Below are positions 22,824 through 34,960 of a stretch of 64,000 nt of DNA, in pieces. The notes beneath the pieces were generated by a model. It was not told the DNA's origin. It made no database searches and worked only from the letters and a program-made list of their open reading frames with translations. Each line of letters begins with the position of its first letter. Position 1 is the stretch's first letter. Source of the DNA: Tetmemena sp. SeJ-2015 (Eukaryota; Ciliophora; Spirotrichea; Sporadotrichida; Oxytrichidae); the NCBI GenBank assembly GCA_027382625.1, contig JAJKFJ010020742.1:53734-117733 (forward strand), read 5' to 3'. Both the position numbers and the translations under genes were made by a program.

Positions 22824-25351
22824 ATGTCACTAAATCAAGAAAATGGCTTTAAAAAAGAATCTTAAACTTTGCTGCATGAATCTCATTCTGTAAAATCTAA
22901 GTATCAATCTGCTTAAAATTCTCCTGATGGCTTAAAATAACGAAGCTTAAACCCTATCATATTGGACTATGGTGTCAATAATTCCTTCTCATTGAACTTG
23001 GATAAAAGTATAAATCAAGGCTATCAGAGAGTTAAAACTCCTTCTGTAGATTTTTAGGGCATCAGATTCTACAATCACTTCTAGTAAGCTAAGATCTCTC
23101 TTGAACAGTAAAAAAGCAAACTAGACCAATACTTTCAATTGCTTTTTATATAATTATCTCACCTTTTTAATCTCTGATTGTAAATTGATAGAGAGCAAAC
23201 AGACTGATTACTAAAACCTACTTCTTGAAAACATAAAGAAAAAGCGCAAAATAGCTTTAATGCCCAAAATAAGAATAAAAAACATTAGCGCTGAGTATGA
23301 TCTTGCAAAGAAACTATTCCTAGGGAATGAGAGCGAATAAGAAGAATCGTTTTAAAGTGTAAGCATGATGAGCACTCTTAACAAGAGTTTTGTATGTAAT
23401 ATTTTTACTTGTATAATAATTGAGCTTGAATCTTAAAAATCCTCCTCCTATTTTGAATTAAAGTTTAAAAATGCCTTCTCAAGAAGAGCCAGAGCAATAT
23501 TCTGGAGAGCAAAGTTTGATTGCTAATAATTCTAATAAAACTCCGAAGAACAAAGTTCAAGCCTCAGAACTAAAAGAAGATTATATAGGTTATCTTAAAG
23601 AGGATTTGACTCGCTTAGAAATGAAGAAGCTTGAAACAAAAAGAAGACTACTAGAGTTTGAGACTATTGCAGAAATGAATCAGTCACTCTTTGAGCCTAA
23701 GGTTAAATATATCAATCCAAGAACTTCACAGAGTTGAAGTCAAACAAATCCACAAAATATCAAAGGAGTACAAAGTAGATTCCTCCGTCTAGGAACTCCT
23801 TAAAGCAATATCTATACAGCAATTTGCAACTTTAGCTGAGGAAACTTTAGATTCAGAATGATCTGAATAGATCGTAGCAGTATTCAACAATAAATCGAGA
23901 CAGCCATAATAGTTTATCAAAATCTTTCAATTTTTCAGAGATCTCAAAATTAAATAGACCAGGAACCACTATATCAACTACAAAAAGTTCAAGCTTTAAT
24001 CACAAAAGGAAGCTTAGTACTTATTCAATAACTTCTTCAGATTAAAATGTTCAAAATGTTGTATATACTGGACTTATGTCCAAAGTTCCCCACACGAGGG
24101 ATGCTTTCATGAAATTCTATCTCTTGAAAAAAGATAACTATTAAGTACCGACTCATGTTTATTCGCAGCAAAAATCCTAGGCCCTTTCTTCGAATGAGAT
24201 TATGGAGGCAAGAGAAGGATCTTTTGTCTTAAAAAGTGAGTATGACGATCAGGTTTATATTTTTGGAGGCAGGAATATTGCCCCAATGCCTCGCTTGGAG
24301 ATTTATGATTTAGAGTATAAAATTTTCAAGCTTGTTTACCATGACTATGAGCACAAAATATAGGGTAGATTCAATCATAGTATGATAAGCTATAAGAATT
24401 AGTTGATCATTTATGGAGGATAAACTGGCTAGTATCCTAAGTCTTAAAGTCTCAAAGATATGATTTCATTCAACATAGATACGGGTGAATGGACAGAAAG
24501 AAAGCAAAATAAGCTTCAATCTTTTTCTAGAAGAAACCACATTGCTCTCAGATTTAATAAGTTCATGCTTATTTTCGGAGGAATAAATGAGTTCAATCAT
24601 TAAATCAATGAGACAATCATGTATAACTTAGATGAGGATATGTGGGTCTATGACACGCTAGTTGACTTGAATAAAATCCCTGAGGTTTCACATACAAAAG
24701 GATATGCTGCATTTTATAACTAAAGACATAGGGACAAGATGTAGAAAATTACCGCATTAGCAGATATTGATTGGGGATATAGCTCTTAATTCATCCTTGA
24801 AGAAGGATCAAGTTTTTTAATTATATGTAAATGGATTCTACATTTTCGGAGGCCTACTAAAAGATGGTGATGCCTCAAATGAACTATGGATTTTAAAACC
24901 TATTGATAAATTAACGATGAAGTGGTTTTAGGCAGATTCTTTATGCTAAGGTAAGAAGCCTAAGCCCCGTTACTCTCATGCTATGAACTACTACGCCAAA
25001 GAAAACTGTTTGATTATTTCTGGAGGAAGGAATGATAGAGCGAAGAGCATGTACTGTGACATATTTTTGCTGACTTTAGATAGATTAAACTGGGTGCAAT
25101 TATAAGTGCTTGGCGATTCAATGATAGAGAGATCAGATCATTTTTGTATTTAGAGCCAAAATAGTGAGGAATTTATCATAATGGGTGGCATTGATAAAAG
25201 CTACTAGTTAACGAGTAGGATGACTTATCTTAGCTTTGGAAAAGACAGTATCATTGAGGCTCAAAGAGAAGCAAACAGATAAAAGCGTGCATCTCTTTAA
25301 GGAAACGGCCCTAAGGTAGCATTTGGATTAGTATCGAGAGTATATGAGTGA
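22824..25351 (+). CDS. kelch-repeat protein
   Basis: Starts at ATG 22824 (MSLNQENGFKK) and ends at TGA 25349-25351. The C-terminal two thirds carry kelch motifs, each with a di-Gly after hydrophobics: VYIFGGRN, LIIYGGQTG, FMLIFGGIN, FYIFGGLL, LIISGGRN, FIIMGGIDK, at least six blades of a beta-propeller. The N-terminal part is basic and Ser/Gln-rich with a short helix near 23560-23680. AT-rich inserts near 23140-23200 and 23395-23470 and a frame change near 24830 are probable IESs or introns. Kelch propellers act as protein-binding platforms; no enzymatic domain accompanies it, so the partner is unknown. Confidence 0.8.
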
Positions 25352-25455
25352 AGATCGTTAGAATTGAGTTATAGATGACAATATGATTTTTGATTTTCGT
25401 TTTAAATTTTAATTTATAAATTTAAATTAACTCTGTTAAATATTTCCCAGAAAAC

Positions 25456-25730
25456 ATGGAAAATCTGCAATCACCAGAAGTCAATGAAATCATAACAGAC
25501 TACATAAATAACAAGGACTACTTTGAAAATTTCTACCATCAGTCTGGAATCTAAGAAGATTAAAATGTCAATAACTAATCTGACCGCATTTAATTGGACC
25601 TCAACTTCTTTAACAAAGAGGGTTTATCATCAGAACATATCGAATTCCTGAAGAAAAGCTCATCTCAAATTATTATAATGCAATAAATAATGAGAAAATA
25701 AGTAACTATTTTTTGTGGTTTATTTTGAAA
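25456..25730 (+). CDS. short N-terminal coding fragment, unknown
   Basis: ATG 25456 opens MENLQSPEVNEIITDYIN and runs about 90 residues, acidic and Asn-rich, to TGA near 25728, where AT-rich DNA begins. It may be the first segment of a gene continuing in the 26.2-kb acetyltransferase-like region, or a separate small gene. No homology recognised. Confidence 0.35.
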
Positions 25731-26159
25731 TGCGATTAATTAATTAAAGTATTTGAGAAGAAAAATTATGAGCAAATAATTGGGAAAAGAATAGTACTCC
25801 TTCCTTGATAAAATTTAATAGAATCAAGAAATTTCAAATTTTACTGTAGATTGATACTGCTAGTTTAGTCTTATCTAAGGATGAGCACCTTTGAGATGAT
25901 GGAAATCCAGTTTACGTTTTTATACCCTATCTCATTTTTAATTTCTAAATTTTCTAATTCTATTAAACCATATAGGAGGAGGGATCATATAAAGCTAATC
26001 ATGTTTAAGAGCTTTTAAATTTTTAGGATATCTGATCATAAAAAACATATTATTGAGAAAATCAGTGAGTTGATCAAAAATATAAAAGTGAAATATATAA
26101 CAGCCTATTAATTAATTACCTTTTAAATAAGAATTGGGGTTTGTTGTTACTAATCTGAA
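25731..26159. other. AT-rich non-coding stretch
   Basis: Very AT-rich, with no coding pattern I can support. It is either an IES or a spacer between two genes. Confidence 0.45.
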
Positions 26160-27350
26160 ATGGAAAACTACCTTCTCAAAGAATTAGAGCAATACAAGTA
26201 ATTCAGTACCTCCTTGTCAGAGTCACGGTTTCCAAAATGCAACTTGGATCCCTCACATTTAAGGCTACGAGTTCCTGAAGAGCAAATCTGGAAAGAAATC
26301 TGATTCAATCAACGAGTTTTTCAAAGATCAAGGAGAATACAGGAGCATTTTTCCTAAGACACTTTCAAATTGGCACATTGCTCTAAAATCTGAACTTGTG
26401 GAGCGCAGGACTAAGGGACAGTGTTTGCAGCAGCCTTCTTTATTGGGGAGCTGGTGAATGATCTCAATTGCTACATCCTTCACATGGCAACGAGGGTAGG
26501 ATTTTGGAGCCAGGGCTATGGCAAAGCGTTCCTGGAAGATGTGGTGCAGTATATGTAGCAGCAGGAAGTTTATAGTCTAAGGAGCATGACACTTGTGACT
26601 GCATTACGTTCGTAATCTAGCGCTGCTGAGTACTTCTATAAAATGGGGTTTTCTGAGAATATCGAGCTTCGATACAGGGGCCTTGAATGGCAGGGAAAGA
26701 AGGTGATGTGTCATCGAATTGGTAAAAGTTTCGAGCAAGAATAATCAAAAATGGAAAGGCATAATCCAACCCCGCCAATTCGCACCCTTGAACACCCCGC
26801 CAATTCGCACCATGCTCAGAAAATTTTCAGCAATCTAGAGAGCAGTGTGAAATATGATTTGTCAAGCTAGGCACCCATCCGAAATAAGGAGAAGGCTCAC
26901 GCGCGGGTCTTCAGAGGCTAAGAAGGAATTGACAATGGTTGTGAGGTGAAGGGACCTAGTCAAGAAGAGGAGGACGATAGAGAGAGGTTAGACAACAGCG
27001 CAAAGAAGAGTCCCAAGAGAAGCCATAACCTGCCGAGCAAGGCAAAGCTATTATCGAAGAGAAAAGTTATGGATAGAGATGACGCTCAGGCTCAAGAATG
27101 CGAGTAGATGAGATAGAGCAAAGGATTTGAAGGCTAACAGCTCAATGAGGTCTTGAAAACTAGAGACGGGACTTTCTACAAGCATTGCTGTTTCAAGGGA
27201 TGCAAATCGCTTAAACCTATTTCGGGGGACCACTGGAGCAGGCATGCGTCGTCACATAAGAAAAAACTTCTTCCAAGGAGACAATTGTGTACAAGATATG
27301 TGATGGAGACTCGTGCACGACATGCTCAGACAGTAAGTTCTGCCAAATGA
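26160..27350 (+). CDS. GNAT-like acetyltransferase frame continuing into a zinc-finger-like C-terminus
   Basis: From 26420 one frame is open to TGA 27348-27350. Its first part reads VFAAAFFIGELVNDLNCYI, TRVGFWSQGYGKAFLEDVV, then SSAAEYFYKMGFSENIE, which fits a GNAT fold: Q/R-x-x-G-x-G/A-like acetyl-CoA loop (SQGYGKAF) and a YxxxGF end. The C-terminal part is basic and has HCCFKGCKS...HWSRHASSH, a possible C2H2-type finger. Upstream (26160-26420) the frame changes twice. The GC-rich inverted repeats at 26769-26811 and 27406-27446 bracket the zinc-finger part, so the join of the two parts may come from a mobile insertion rather than a true fusion. GNAT call moderate; finger call tentative. Confidence 0.5.
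26769..26811 (+). repeat. left pair of GC-rich 18-bp repeats
   Basis: Two direct copies of ACCCCGCCAATTCGCACC at 26769-26786 and 26794-26811 (period 25 bp). The same 18-mer appears inverted at 27406-27446. Its GC content contrasts with the AT-rich surroundings. Confidence 0.9.
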
Positions 27351-27405
27351 TTTAAAGTTTGGCCCATTCATTACTCTAAGAAAGTCTGAAATTAAAAAAA
27401 TATTG

Positions 27406-27446
27406 GGTGCGAAATGGCGGGGTCTCATGGTGCGAATTGGCGGGGT
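27406..27446 (-). repeat. right pair of GC-rich 18-bp repeats, inverted
   Basis: Reverse complements of the left motif at 27406-27423 (one mismatch) and 27429-27446 (perfect), period 23 bp. Together with the left pair they define a 678-bp unit holding a zinc-finger-like ORF. No target duplication is evident. Confidence 0.9.
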
Positions 27447-28250
27447 AAAATTTTATCTACTGAATTCCCAAGATTATTGCCTTATCCACCTAATTAAATA
27501 CAGATATCTTCTTCCAGAGCTGAACTTATAGTACCTATAGACCTAAAAAAAGGGCAGAGTCTCCATGGAAAGCATAAGCAACTAGAGTGTGAATTATGTT
27601 TAGCCAAAAATTCATCAGAGAGCTTTGCAAAAGGATTTCATATTCAAATGTGCTAATAGTGCTGGAACTAATTGTTTGAAATAAAGTGAGATTGATGGGC
27701 AGGACGGGAACCAACTCAAGGTTGAGCAATGCAGATACTTAAAATAAAAGCAAGGAAAGAGTTTGAGATTAAACGTTATAACTAATTGTAATTGTCTTTA
27801 AATAATTAATTAAGCGTTAAAATTATTCAAATTAAGGGTTCAAACCCCGATTACAGAAGGAGGAAATTATTTTCTGTTATTTATTTCACTTTTATATTTT
27901 TGTATTTATCGTTGATTTTCTCAATAATAATTTCCATAATCAAATTGTAATTAAGTCATAATAAATTTTATGGTTTATTTAATTAGTCCAGATTTGGGTT
28001 CAAATGTGTCAAAGCTGAAGCCGAAATCACATCGTTATTAAGCAAATCAGGATTGTATAGATGAAGATGGAATGGTTAAAATAAGGGGGGGCCCGTATAA
28101 AAGAAAAAATAAAAAAACTTTCCTTCTTTATTAAAAAATATTAATTGAATCTATGTTTAAAATTAAAAATTTTAAAAATAGTCTTCTAAAATAAAATGGG
28201 GAAAAAAATTTTTAAAAGGGGCTAAAAAACTAAGCTTGAATCAAACTATA
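27447..28250. other. region without a supported gene
   Basis: A chance-length open frame starts at 27569 (MESISNQ...) and runs about 110 codons to a TGA near 27910, with FKCANSAGTNCLK in the middle. It is not clearly coding. The second half has homopolymer-rich blocks (28085-28225) including a run of seven G. Probably germline-limited DNA. Confidence 0.4.
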
Positions 28251-29074
28251 AATTAAACTTAAGAATCGATTGTGTGCTCCTCTAAGACGTATAATGTTCC
28301 TGTGAACTCCCAAGAAGATAGTTCAAATGGAACTTCCTGTTTCTAAAAAGCTTCCTTTCCAAGTTAATTTATTAAATTTAAGATATTTTAAGCTAAATTG
28401 AGAATAGATAATAGAAATAGGACTATCATCAATAACTTATTTTAGAGGGAGAAAGCATCTAGCAAAGGTACTTGCCTCTCACTCCAATCAGCGAAATGAG
28501 AAGCGCTTTTGAATAATCTCCAAGTATGAAAGATGTGATGAACTTGGCTTCTTAGAGAGTACTAAATTTAGCATCATAGAATATTGTATAAAAAAACAAC
28601 TAAGCAAGATTTAATGCTCTAGCTAGCAGTTTCTTAAAGCTTTTGCTAACTTTACTGACTGTCTACCTTGCAGCAGCGCTTGCAACTAGAGATGGAGGTC
28701 TTAGTGGAGTTAGGTTTATTCAGGATCTAATACCTCTCTAGATGAATCATAATGCAGCATAAAATATAGCTTTAGAACTAAAGATAGAGTATGAAGATAA
28801 AATACTTGCCTTAAAAGAGCAGGTCAGAAATATAAGTGCTGATTACCTCATCTTATAAGAGCAGTACAAAAGTCAAAAGCAGATCTATGATCTTTAGATG
28901 TCAAAGAAAGATAGTGAGCTTCAAGCTCTGTTAGTAGAAGTAGTAAAGTTGAGAGAATCTAATAAAAACTTTGAGTCAATTATTGACAGCGTCGGAGAGA
29001 AAATGATGGCAGAGATTTTGGGAAAGCACATTTTCGAATCTCAGATGAACTCTCAAGGCTCTAAGAAAAGATGA
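28251..29074 (+). CDS. membrane protein with coiled coil, unknown
   Basis: Ser/Asn-rich start (VNSQEDSSNGTS near 28310), then PISEMRSAFEQSPSMKDV, one hydrophobic segment (FLKLLLTLLTVYLAAALA near 28630) and a long helix with heptads (ALELKIEYEDKILALKEQ... near 28770-28980), ending FESQMNSQGSKKR at TGA 29072-29074. The 5' end and one frame change near 28470 are not resolved. The single span followed by a coiled coil suggests a membrane-anchored tether, but no family is recognised. Confidence 0.5.
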
Positions 29075-29183
29075 AGCTCTGAAGGAGATATATCGAATAA
29101 AGATAGATAAACTTTTCATTGTATGATTAATTAACTTAGATAATAGAATTTATAATTTGGTTAAACTATTATATTAATTACTA

Positions 29184-30099
29184 ATGTCTTTCCTTAAGCT
29201 GGAAACTCTTAAATAGCAAGTGATAGCTTGCTCTATATTGATGGTCTGTGTGCCTTTGGGAACTTTCTTCATAATGAGGAGTAAGGATACTTACAGGTTT
29301 ACTTCTTCCTTTTCTATTCTTAATAAATAAATCTGACAATTTAATAGGCTATCTGAGTGATATGTGGATTTCAGCAGGCCTTTACTTGACATCAATGTGA
29401 ATGCAGAAGATATGAAATAGTTGAAGAGATTGGAATCGCAAGTCGACACTTGGGCTGGACTATCTTCAGTGGTTTCAGTGCAATTTCTAATGCTTGCCAT
29501 TCTCATCGTCAAGCACTTTTCCGATTTCAAGAAAGTGTTCGTAGAAGGAAAGGGAGAAATTCCCTACATTAATAAGTGTCCTCATTAATTTATTCTTTCG
29601 TTAATCTACTTAGAGGATAAGGAATTCATGTAGGGTGAAGATCCCACTCCTTACCTCAAAATTGAAAAAGAACACAAGGAAAAGAAGGCTGCTCAAATAG
29701 AGCTAATGAAGCAGAGGAAAAAGGAATTCATGGAGAAGGAGAAAGCAGCACTTGAGAAGAAAACTTTAGGCACTTTAGGCAATGAAGTTCTTAACTTTAT
29801 TGGACTTAATGTCCAAGAAATTGCTAGCAAATTAATCAATAAATTGTATTGCTGTTAAAGCTCCTACTGGAGCAAAGGCAAATGAGAGTCAGCAAAGCCA
29901 AAAATCAGGAAAAGGAAAGCAACTCAAAACGCTAGGCCATAAAAACTCAAAAGATCTCAACAAGAAACTTTTGGAATAGTAAGAAAATGATAATGGAGCA
30001 AGTACCGAGGAGGAAGAAGATCAAGATTCGGTTCAAATAATAAAGGAGGATCCATAATATATGAAAAGAAGAAAACACAGAAAGAAGAGAAGATTTTGA
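29184..30099 (+). CDS. VMA21-like V-ATPase assembly protein with long charged tail
   Basis: ATG 29184 starts MSFLKLETLKQQVIA, then hydrophobic CSILMVCVPLGTFFIMRSKD and, after an insert, WAGLSSVVSVQFLMLAILIV. The two spans with the 'VPLGTFF' turn resemble VMA21, an ER protein that helps assemble the V-ATPase Vo sector. Unlike yeast VMA21 the protein continues about 200 residues into a Lys/Glu-rich tail ending KRRKHRKKRRF at TGA 30097-30099. Inserts at 29294-29374 and 29577-29615 are removed for the model, and one further frame change lies near 29850. The two-span match is suggestive rather than decisive; the tail is unusual. Confidence 0.55.
29294..29374 (+). other. intron or CAGG-pointer IES in VMA21-like gene
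   Basis: CAGG at 29294-29297 and 29375-29378. A GT-AG intron reading (29297-29374) is equally in frame (DTYSRPLL against DTYRPLL). It contains in-frame TGA codons, so it must be removed. Confidence 0.7.
29577..29615 (+). other. IES, pointer AG
   Basis: Removing 39 bp between AG repeats joins EIPYINKD to KEFMQGEDP in frame. The GT-AG intron alternative gives the wrong frame. Confidence 0.6.
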
Positions 30100-30194
30100 T
30101 AGTGCATCATAATTAACAAATGAATTTTCCTAATGGAGTTTATAAAAGTTAGAAGTTGCAATTTTTGCTAATTTTGAATTTAAATTAAAGAAAA

Positions 30195-31725
30195 ATGAAC
30201 AAACAACTTGCAGACATGAGCATGACCTCAAATTCATCCGCTGCTAAGAAAGGACTAGCAACTTCTAAAAATCAAGTCAATAAGTATAAGAACACCACTT
30301 ACCACAACAAAAGACTAATTGATCGTCTTAGTATTTTAAGATCTGATGAGGATGGATTTGATGACACAAGGTCAGAAGTACAAACTTCAATGATGACTTC
30401 TTAAATGAGCTACATGGGTCAAGGCTTTGAGAAGACAGCAGGCGCTCTGAATCAATCTAACTTATCTTCTGCTCTTAAGCAACCACCTGTGTTCAATCAT
30501 TAGGGATTCCCCCTTGGCCTGGACACATCAAGCCACATGAGCAGCAGCGCTTCTCAAATTTCCTATGAAGATGCATTCATGAATGCTGAGTACAATGCTA
30601 TAAATGAGGAGGAGCGAGCAAGAAGAAGAAAGGAAGAGAAGGAGTAAAAGCTAAAGGAGTTTTAAGAGCGCACTAAGAAACAAGCCAAGGAAAAGCTACT
30701 AACTCAACAGCAGACCTAAAAGCAAAAAGAGATAGAATAGTCAATGAAGGACAAAGAGAGACTCATCAAAGCTAGAGACTATGCGGAAAAAAAGGAAAAT
30801 CAACATGAAGGGCAAGAAAGGCTAATCTTAGAATGCTAGTGGGGTTTCAATCCTTGATTAAGAAGGGGGCGAAATACTAGCAGGTGAGCATACAAACTTC
30901 CACGCAGAGATAAAACAGTAACAGTACCAAAGCAAGATACTCGCTGAGGCTATACCAGAAGTATCAGAGCACGACGACTCGAGATCGTTCGTCAAGGACA
31001 AGGAAAATCAAAACTAACCAATAAATCCATCTTCTCATAGATAGATAACTACTGCCGAATATGATGAAGCTATAAAGACTCTTAACTTAAGAGAACTCTA
31101 TCTGAGAATAGATGCCTAGGAGTTAGAGAAGATAGGTCTCTTTGATAAAGAAGTTCTGACTGAGACAGCTATAACCGATTTGCATGAGTATTCTATGCTT
31201 CAAAGGTTTAGGTAGAATAGAGATTTTAAACAGCCTGATAAAGGTGCAGCTACTGGTAAAAAAAAAGATGAATTTTTAATTTTCACCTTTTTAAATCAGG
31301 CGGCCAAAGATAAAGGAAAAAAAATTTGGTGGGTTGAAAAAAAAAGGGTAAAATTTTAGCAGCAATAGAAGTAAAAGATTGAAAAAGATAGATATCTCAA
31401 GGCCCTGAAGACATTAGTGAAAGAGAAAGGGGAGAAGTTGAGTGGGGAGGAAATTCCTAACCTGTGCAGCTGTGGAGCATTGAGTGAAAACCTTCTCACT
31501 ATGCAGAATAAAGGAGGAAAGAATGGGCCTATGGTTTAAATGTGTGCCAGCAACTGTCAATTCTACTAAAATCAAAAGGACTACGAAAGAGCTCGCTATA
31601 AATATATAATAAGCATATTACAGATTGATGAATATATATTCAAGGATATTAAGTATCCATATTTAAGATTGAGAGCTAATATTCTGACAAATTAAAGAGA
31701 GTATATTTTTGATTACTTTAAGTGA
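30195..31725 (+). CDS. coiled-coil protein with C-terminal Cys motif, unknown
   Basis: ATG 30195 starts MNKQLADMSMTSNSS. A Ser-rich start is followed by a long charged helix (EEERARRRKEEKEQKLKEFQ near 30610) and, near the end, LSGEEIPNLCSCGALSEN...CASNCQFYQNQKDYERA, a CxC...CxxxC cluster. Stop TGA 31723-31725. A frame change near 30840 and a low-complexity block of A and G runs at 31255-31365 interrupt it; GGTAAA and GCAGC repeats flank that block, but neither restores the frame exactly, perhaps because of miscounted A runs. I recognise the Cys motif type from ciliary coiled-coil proteins but cannot name the family. The next frame starts 4 bp after the stop. Confidence 0.5.
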
Positions 31726-31729
31726 TAAA

Positions 31730-33886
31730 ATGGAAGAATAGAATCTATCAGAGTTTACTATTATCAGGTTATTTACAGAACCTAAGCCAGAATAGAAACA
31801 ATAGTGCTTTAGATCAGAAAGAGAAGTACTCATCATTAAATCTTAAGAATGCAAGAAAATAATTAACCCTCTAAATAAGTAAGAAAGAGAAGGCAATTTT
31901 AGAACTGACCAATAGAGAAGAATACAAAGATAAATTCTCACAAGAGATAGTGCTGGAGGAAAATAAAGTAACTACAAAAAATAAGGCTTAAAAGATTAGC
32001 TAAATCATTAAAGTAGTTGAAAGGCAAGCTGCTTAGTAAGAAGCTCAGAGATAGAAAAAGAGGATACAAGATATTATTTTCATTATCGTTTTTGTTTAAA
32101 CTTAACATTAAGAATTATATTTTAAAAAAGTGTTTATTTATTAGATCAGGTTTCACAACTGGCGTATCTCCAAACCTAATTAAAAGTTGCCGTAGATAAA
32201 TTAAATAAAGACTAGCTGGTTAGAAAAGAAGATCTCTTAGATCTAGAGCTAAAAATTCATCAAGCATCCAGTTAGGAAAATATTTAAATATAATCAAACT
32301 CTACTATGCTTGTAGACTTCTAAAATATACTTACATGGATAAAATCTCGAAATGAAAAGCTTATAAGTCTTAAGATCCAAATGATTCTGAGAATATCAGA
32401 GGATAGAATAATCTTTCAAAAACAAAATCAAACTGTAGACTTAAAAAATACATTTGAGATGGAAGCAGAGAGAATAGGAGACTATTTGAAATCGTAAATT
32501 CTACCTATCATTTCGAATAACACTTTCTAAATTATCACATCAGATGAGGCCATTACATTTTATTTGCTTATTTTTACATTCAAGATTTAAGATCCTTCTA
32601 CAGAAGGAGAAAACTTGGATGGCATACTTGTTTTCATAGAAATGCTGTCAATATTTATGTAAGAATAGCTTGAGGGTATGGAAAACGCTAATGAGAGTTT
32701 CCAAAAGATAATGAAGCCACTTTTAAATGAAATATATGAAGGAGGTCATTATCAAGACTATCTTAGGGAGTAGCTTGAATTCAAATATTTGAGAGAAGAT
32801 CCAAAACAACATACTGCATATTTTTGTTTTTAAAGACTTCTAGGAAGATAAAATGGCTTATAAGAGAGATTAGATAGATAATTTAGGAAATATCTTAAAG
32901 CTAATCTGGCAAAAGAAAAGTCAAAATAGATCCAATATAAGCTTAAACTGCTCAACTGATTCATGACATGGAACAAATAATTGAGATTGGAGCGAATAAC
33001 CAGTCCTTCTTTAATGAAATAGCTCAATCATGCTCTAATCCTAAGCTTATTTTTGCTTAGTATACAGAAATAAAAGAAGATTTAATAAATAAGCCATCAA
33101 TTGTAGATTTATTTAAATAGAAAAGATTAATTTAGAGCTATCGAAAGCTCTAAATTAAATAAGTGTAGTCATTTTAATGATTATCATAAACTTGAATTTA
33201 TGTAAGCTTGTGACCCAAATCTTGAGCTCCCTCATCTTCTTACTAAAACGAAGAGAGTAGGAAAATAAAGCAAAAGATTAGAAGACAACTACAAAACTAG
33301 CTGATGAATTGAAAACATGGAGGTTTTGCTCTCAGTTAGCAGAAGTTATGTATGAAAATTATGAAACCATAGGTGAAAATGAATAATTGATTAAGCTCCT
33401 CATTTATGTAGAAGACAGATTCATTACAAGAAGTTTTGAAAACTACTTCAGCAGCTATGATGACAAAGTTTATACCTCAATAAAGGCTTTAAAGAAATTG
33501 GACAGACTAGACAACTAGAAAGTTCTATCGCAGGTTGTGGAATCTGTCAAGAATCTAGAAACGTCATTCAAGACCCTAGCTAAACTTAAAATTTTATTTC
33601 TAAGGAAGGGATAGCATATTTGTCCAAAGACTAGTACTATCAGAAGATAGTAAAGCAAAAACTGGAAGAGTACACTCTCTTAATGATAATTATTTTCATT
33701 ATTTTCCCTCTTGATGATCTCTCAGATCCTGGTAAGAAATCAATTAATCTTGAGTTTGTCTTACTGAATTTGATATAGAATGATGTAAATGACTTGTCAG
33801 TGGAATCAAATGATAAACTTAACTTAATGATTGACAAACTCTGCGAGTTGCCGCTGCTTCTTGTTAAAGAATCAAAAATTTAATGA
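31730..33886 (+). CDS. coiled-coil protein, unknown
   Basis: ATG 31730 (MEEQNLSEFTIIRLF) starts 4 bp after the previous stop. Frames then change near 31770, 32060, 32390, 32820, 33060, 33600 and elsewhere. The coherent parts are helical and charged: KEKAILELTNREEYKDKF, FMQEQLEGMENANESFQ, DYLREQLEFKYLRED, and the C-terminus LMIDKLCELPLLLVKES before TGA 33884-33886. AT-rich inserts (for example 32070-32200) look like IESs. The near-contact with the upstream gene means they could be one gene, but I could not find a pointer that joins them. Confidence 0.45.
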
Positions 33887-34030
33887 GCACATCTATAAAA
33901 TTTGTAAAACGAATCAAATTTATATATTTTTTTTTAAAAAATAGTAAAATATCACATTTCAATAATCTTTTGCTAATCATGAGTAGAAATAAAGCTGGAT
34001 TAGTGAGTTAACTTAATTAAAATTTGCTAA

Positions 34031-34960
34031 ATTCAATTTTCGTTGTCTTATTGAGGTTCTTACTCTTGAGTTTTCTCAGAAAATGCAAATAAGTCATCTG
34101 CATAAAAGGTTTAATACCATCGCCCTCTATAGTATAGAATTTGTAATTCCACAGTAAAACGATCTTATTATTTTAAATTATTTCATTCAACACTCAATCA
34201 TATTTAATCAATATAGAAATTCATTAATTTCTATCTTATTAACTAAGATAGTAATTTGATATTCTTAGAGGGGTTTACTGAGTTGATGAAATGGATATAT
34301 AAAAATAAATGGAGAAGTGATGGTAGCTAATTTTCCAAAACCTGTCCATCTTTGTGGATTTTATAAATCATTTCTTCTGCAAAATGGAAGAAAAAGAATT
34401 GGCAGCTAACATCTAGCTCTTGGTCGTAAACTGAAATGCTTTTCGAATCTATCCTAAGAAACATTTATTAAATTTCATGGTTAATAATAATAATAGAGTG
34501 TACATTTTGAGTGTTCTAGACAGCGTTGTGTAGTCAGTCACCTCAATATTGAATCGGTTTTGAATGCCAAGTTGAGAGGCTCTTGCATTAGCCTAATTTT
34601 TTAGTCTCTTGAGCACTTAGTTAGCTTATAAATTTACTTATTTTAATTTCAACAGTGATATCTTGTTTTCCTCAGTATTAAGCCATTATCACTCAAAATG
34701 GTATTATACCTTCACATTAAAGAAAGGAAAATCATTTTTTCTATCTATATAAGAGTCAAAAATAAATTAGTTTGATTAGGGTCGCTGTAAGTTTCTTAAA
34801 AAACTCAGATACTAGATGAATAATCAATAATTTGTTCCTAAGCTTATTAGCACTGATAAAGATATGCTTTTTAATATATATGATAACTAAATGCAAGTAA
34901 TAAATAAGTTAGGAGATTATACTATCATAAAATAATGAAATAAGAGTTTGAGTTATTTGA
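34031..34960 (-). CDS. small unknown protein, several segments
   Basis: On the minus strand, coherent coding pieces are ATNARASQLGIQ-like sequence with RFNIEVTDYTTLSRTL near 34560, SISVYDQELDVSCQFFF and EEMIYKIHKDGQVLEN near 34330-34440, and FYTIEGDGIKPFMQMTYLHF near 34060-34140, with AT-rich inserts between. A hydrophobic, possibly targeting, N-terminus lies near 34870-34940. Neither end is fixed and no family is recognised. Confidence 0.35.

Noticed and set aside
27836..27848. GGGTTCAAACCCC as a tRNA T-arm or pol III B box
   Set aside because: No matching acceptor stem, anticodon arm or A box at the right distance; surroundings are plain AT-rich DNA.
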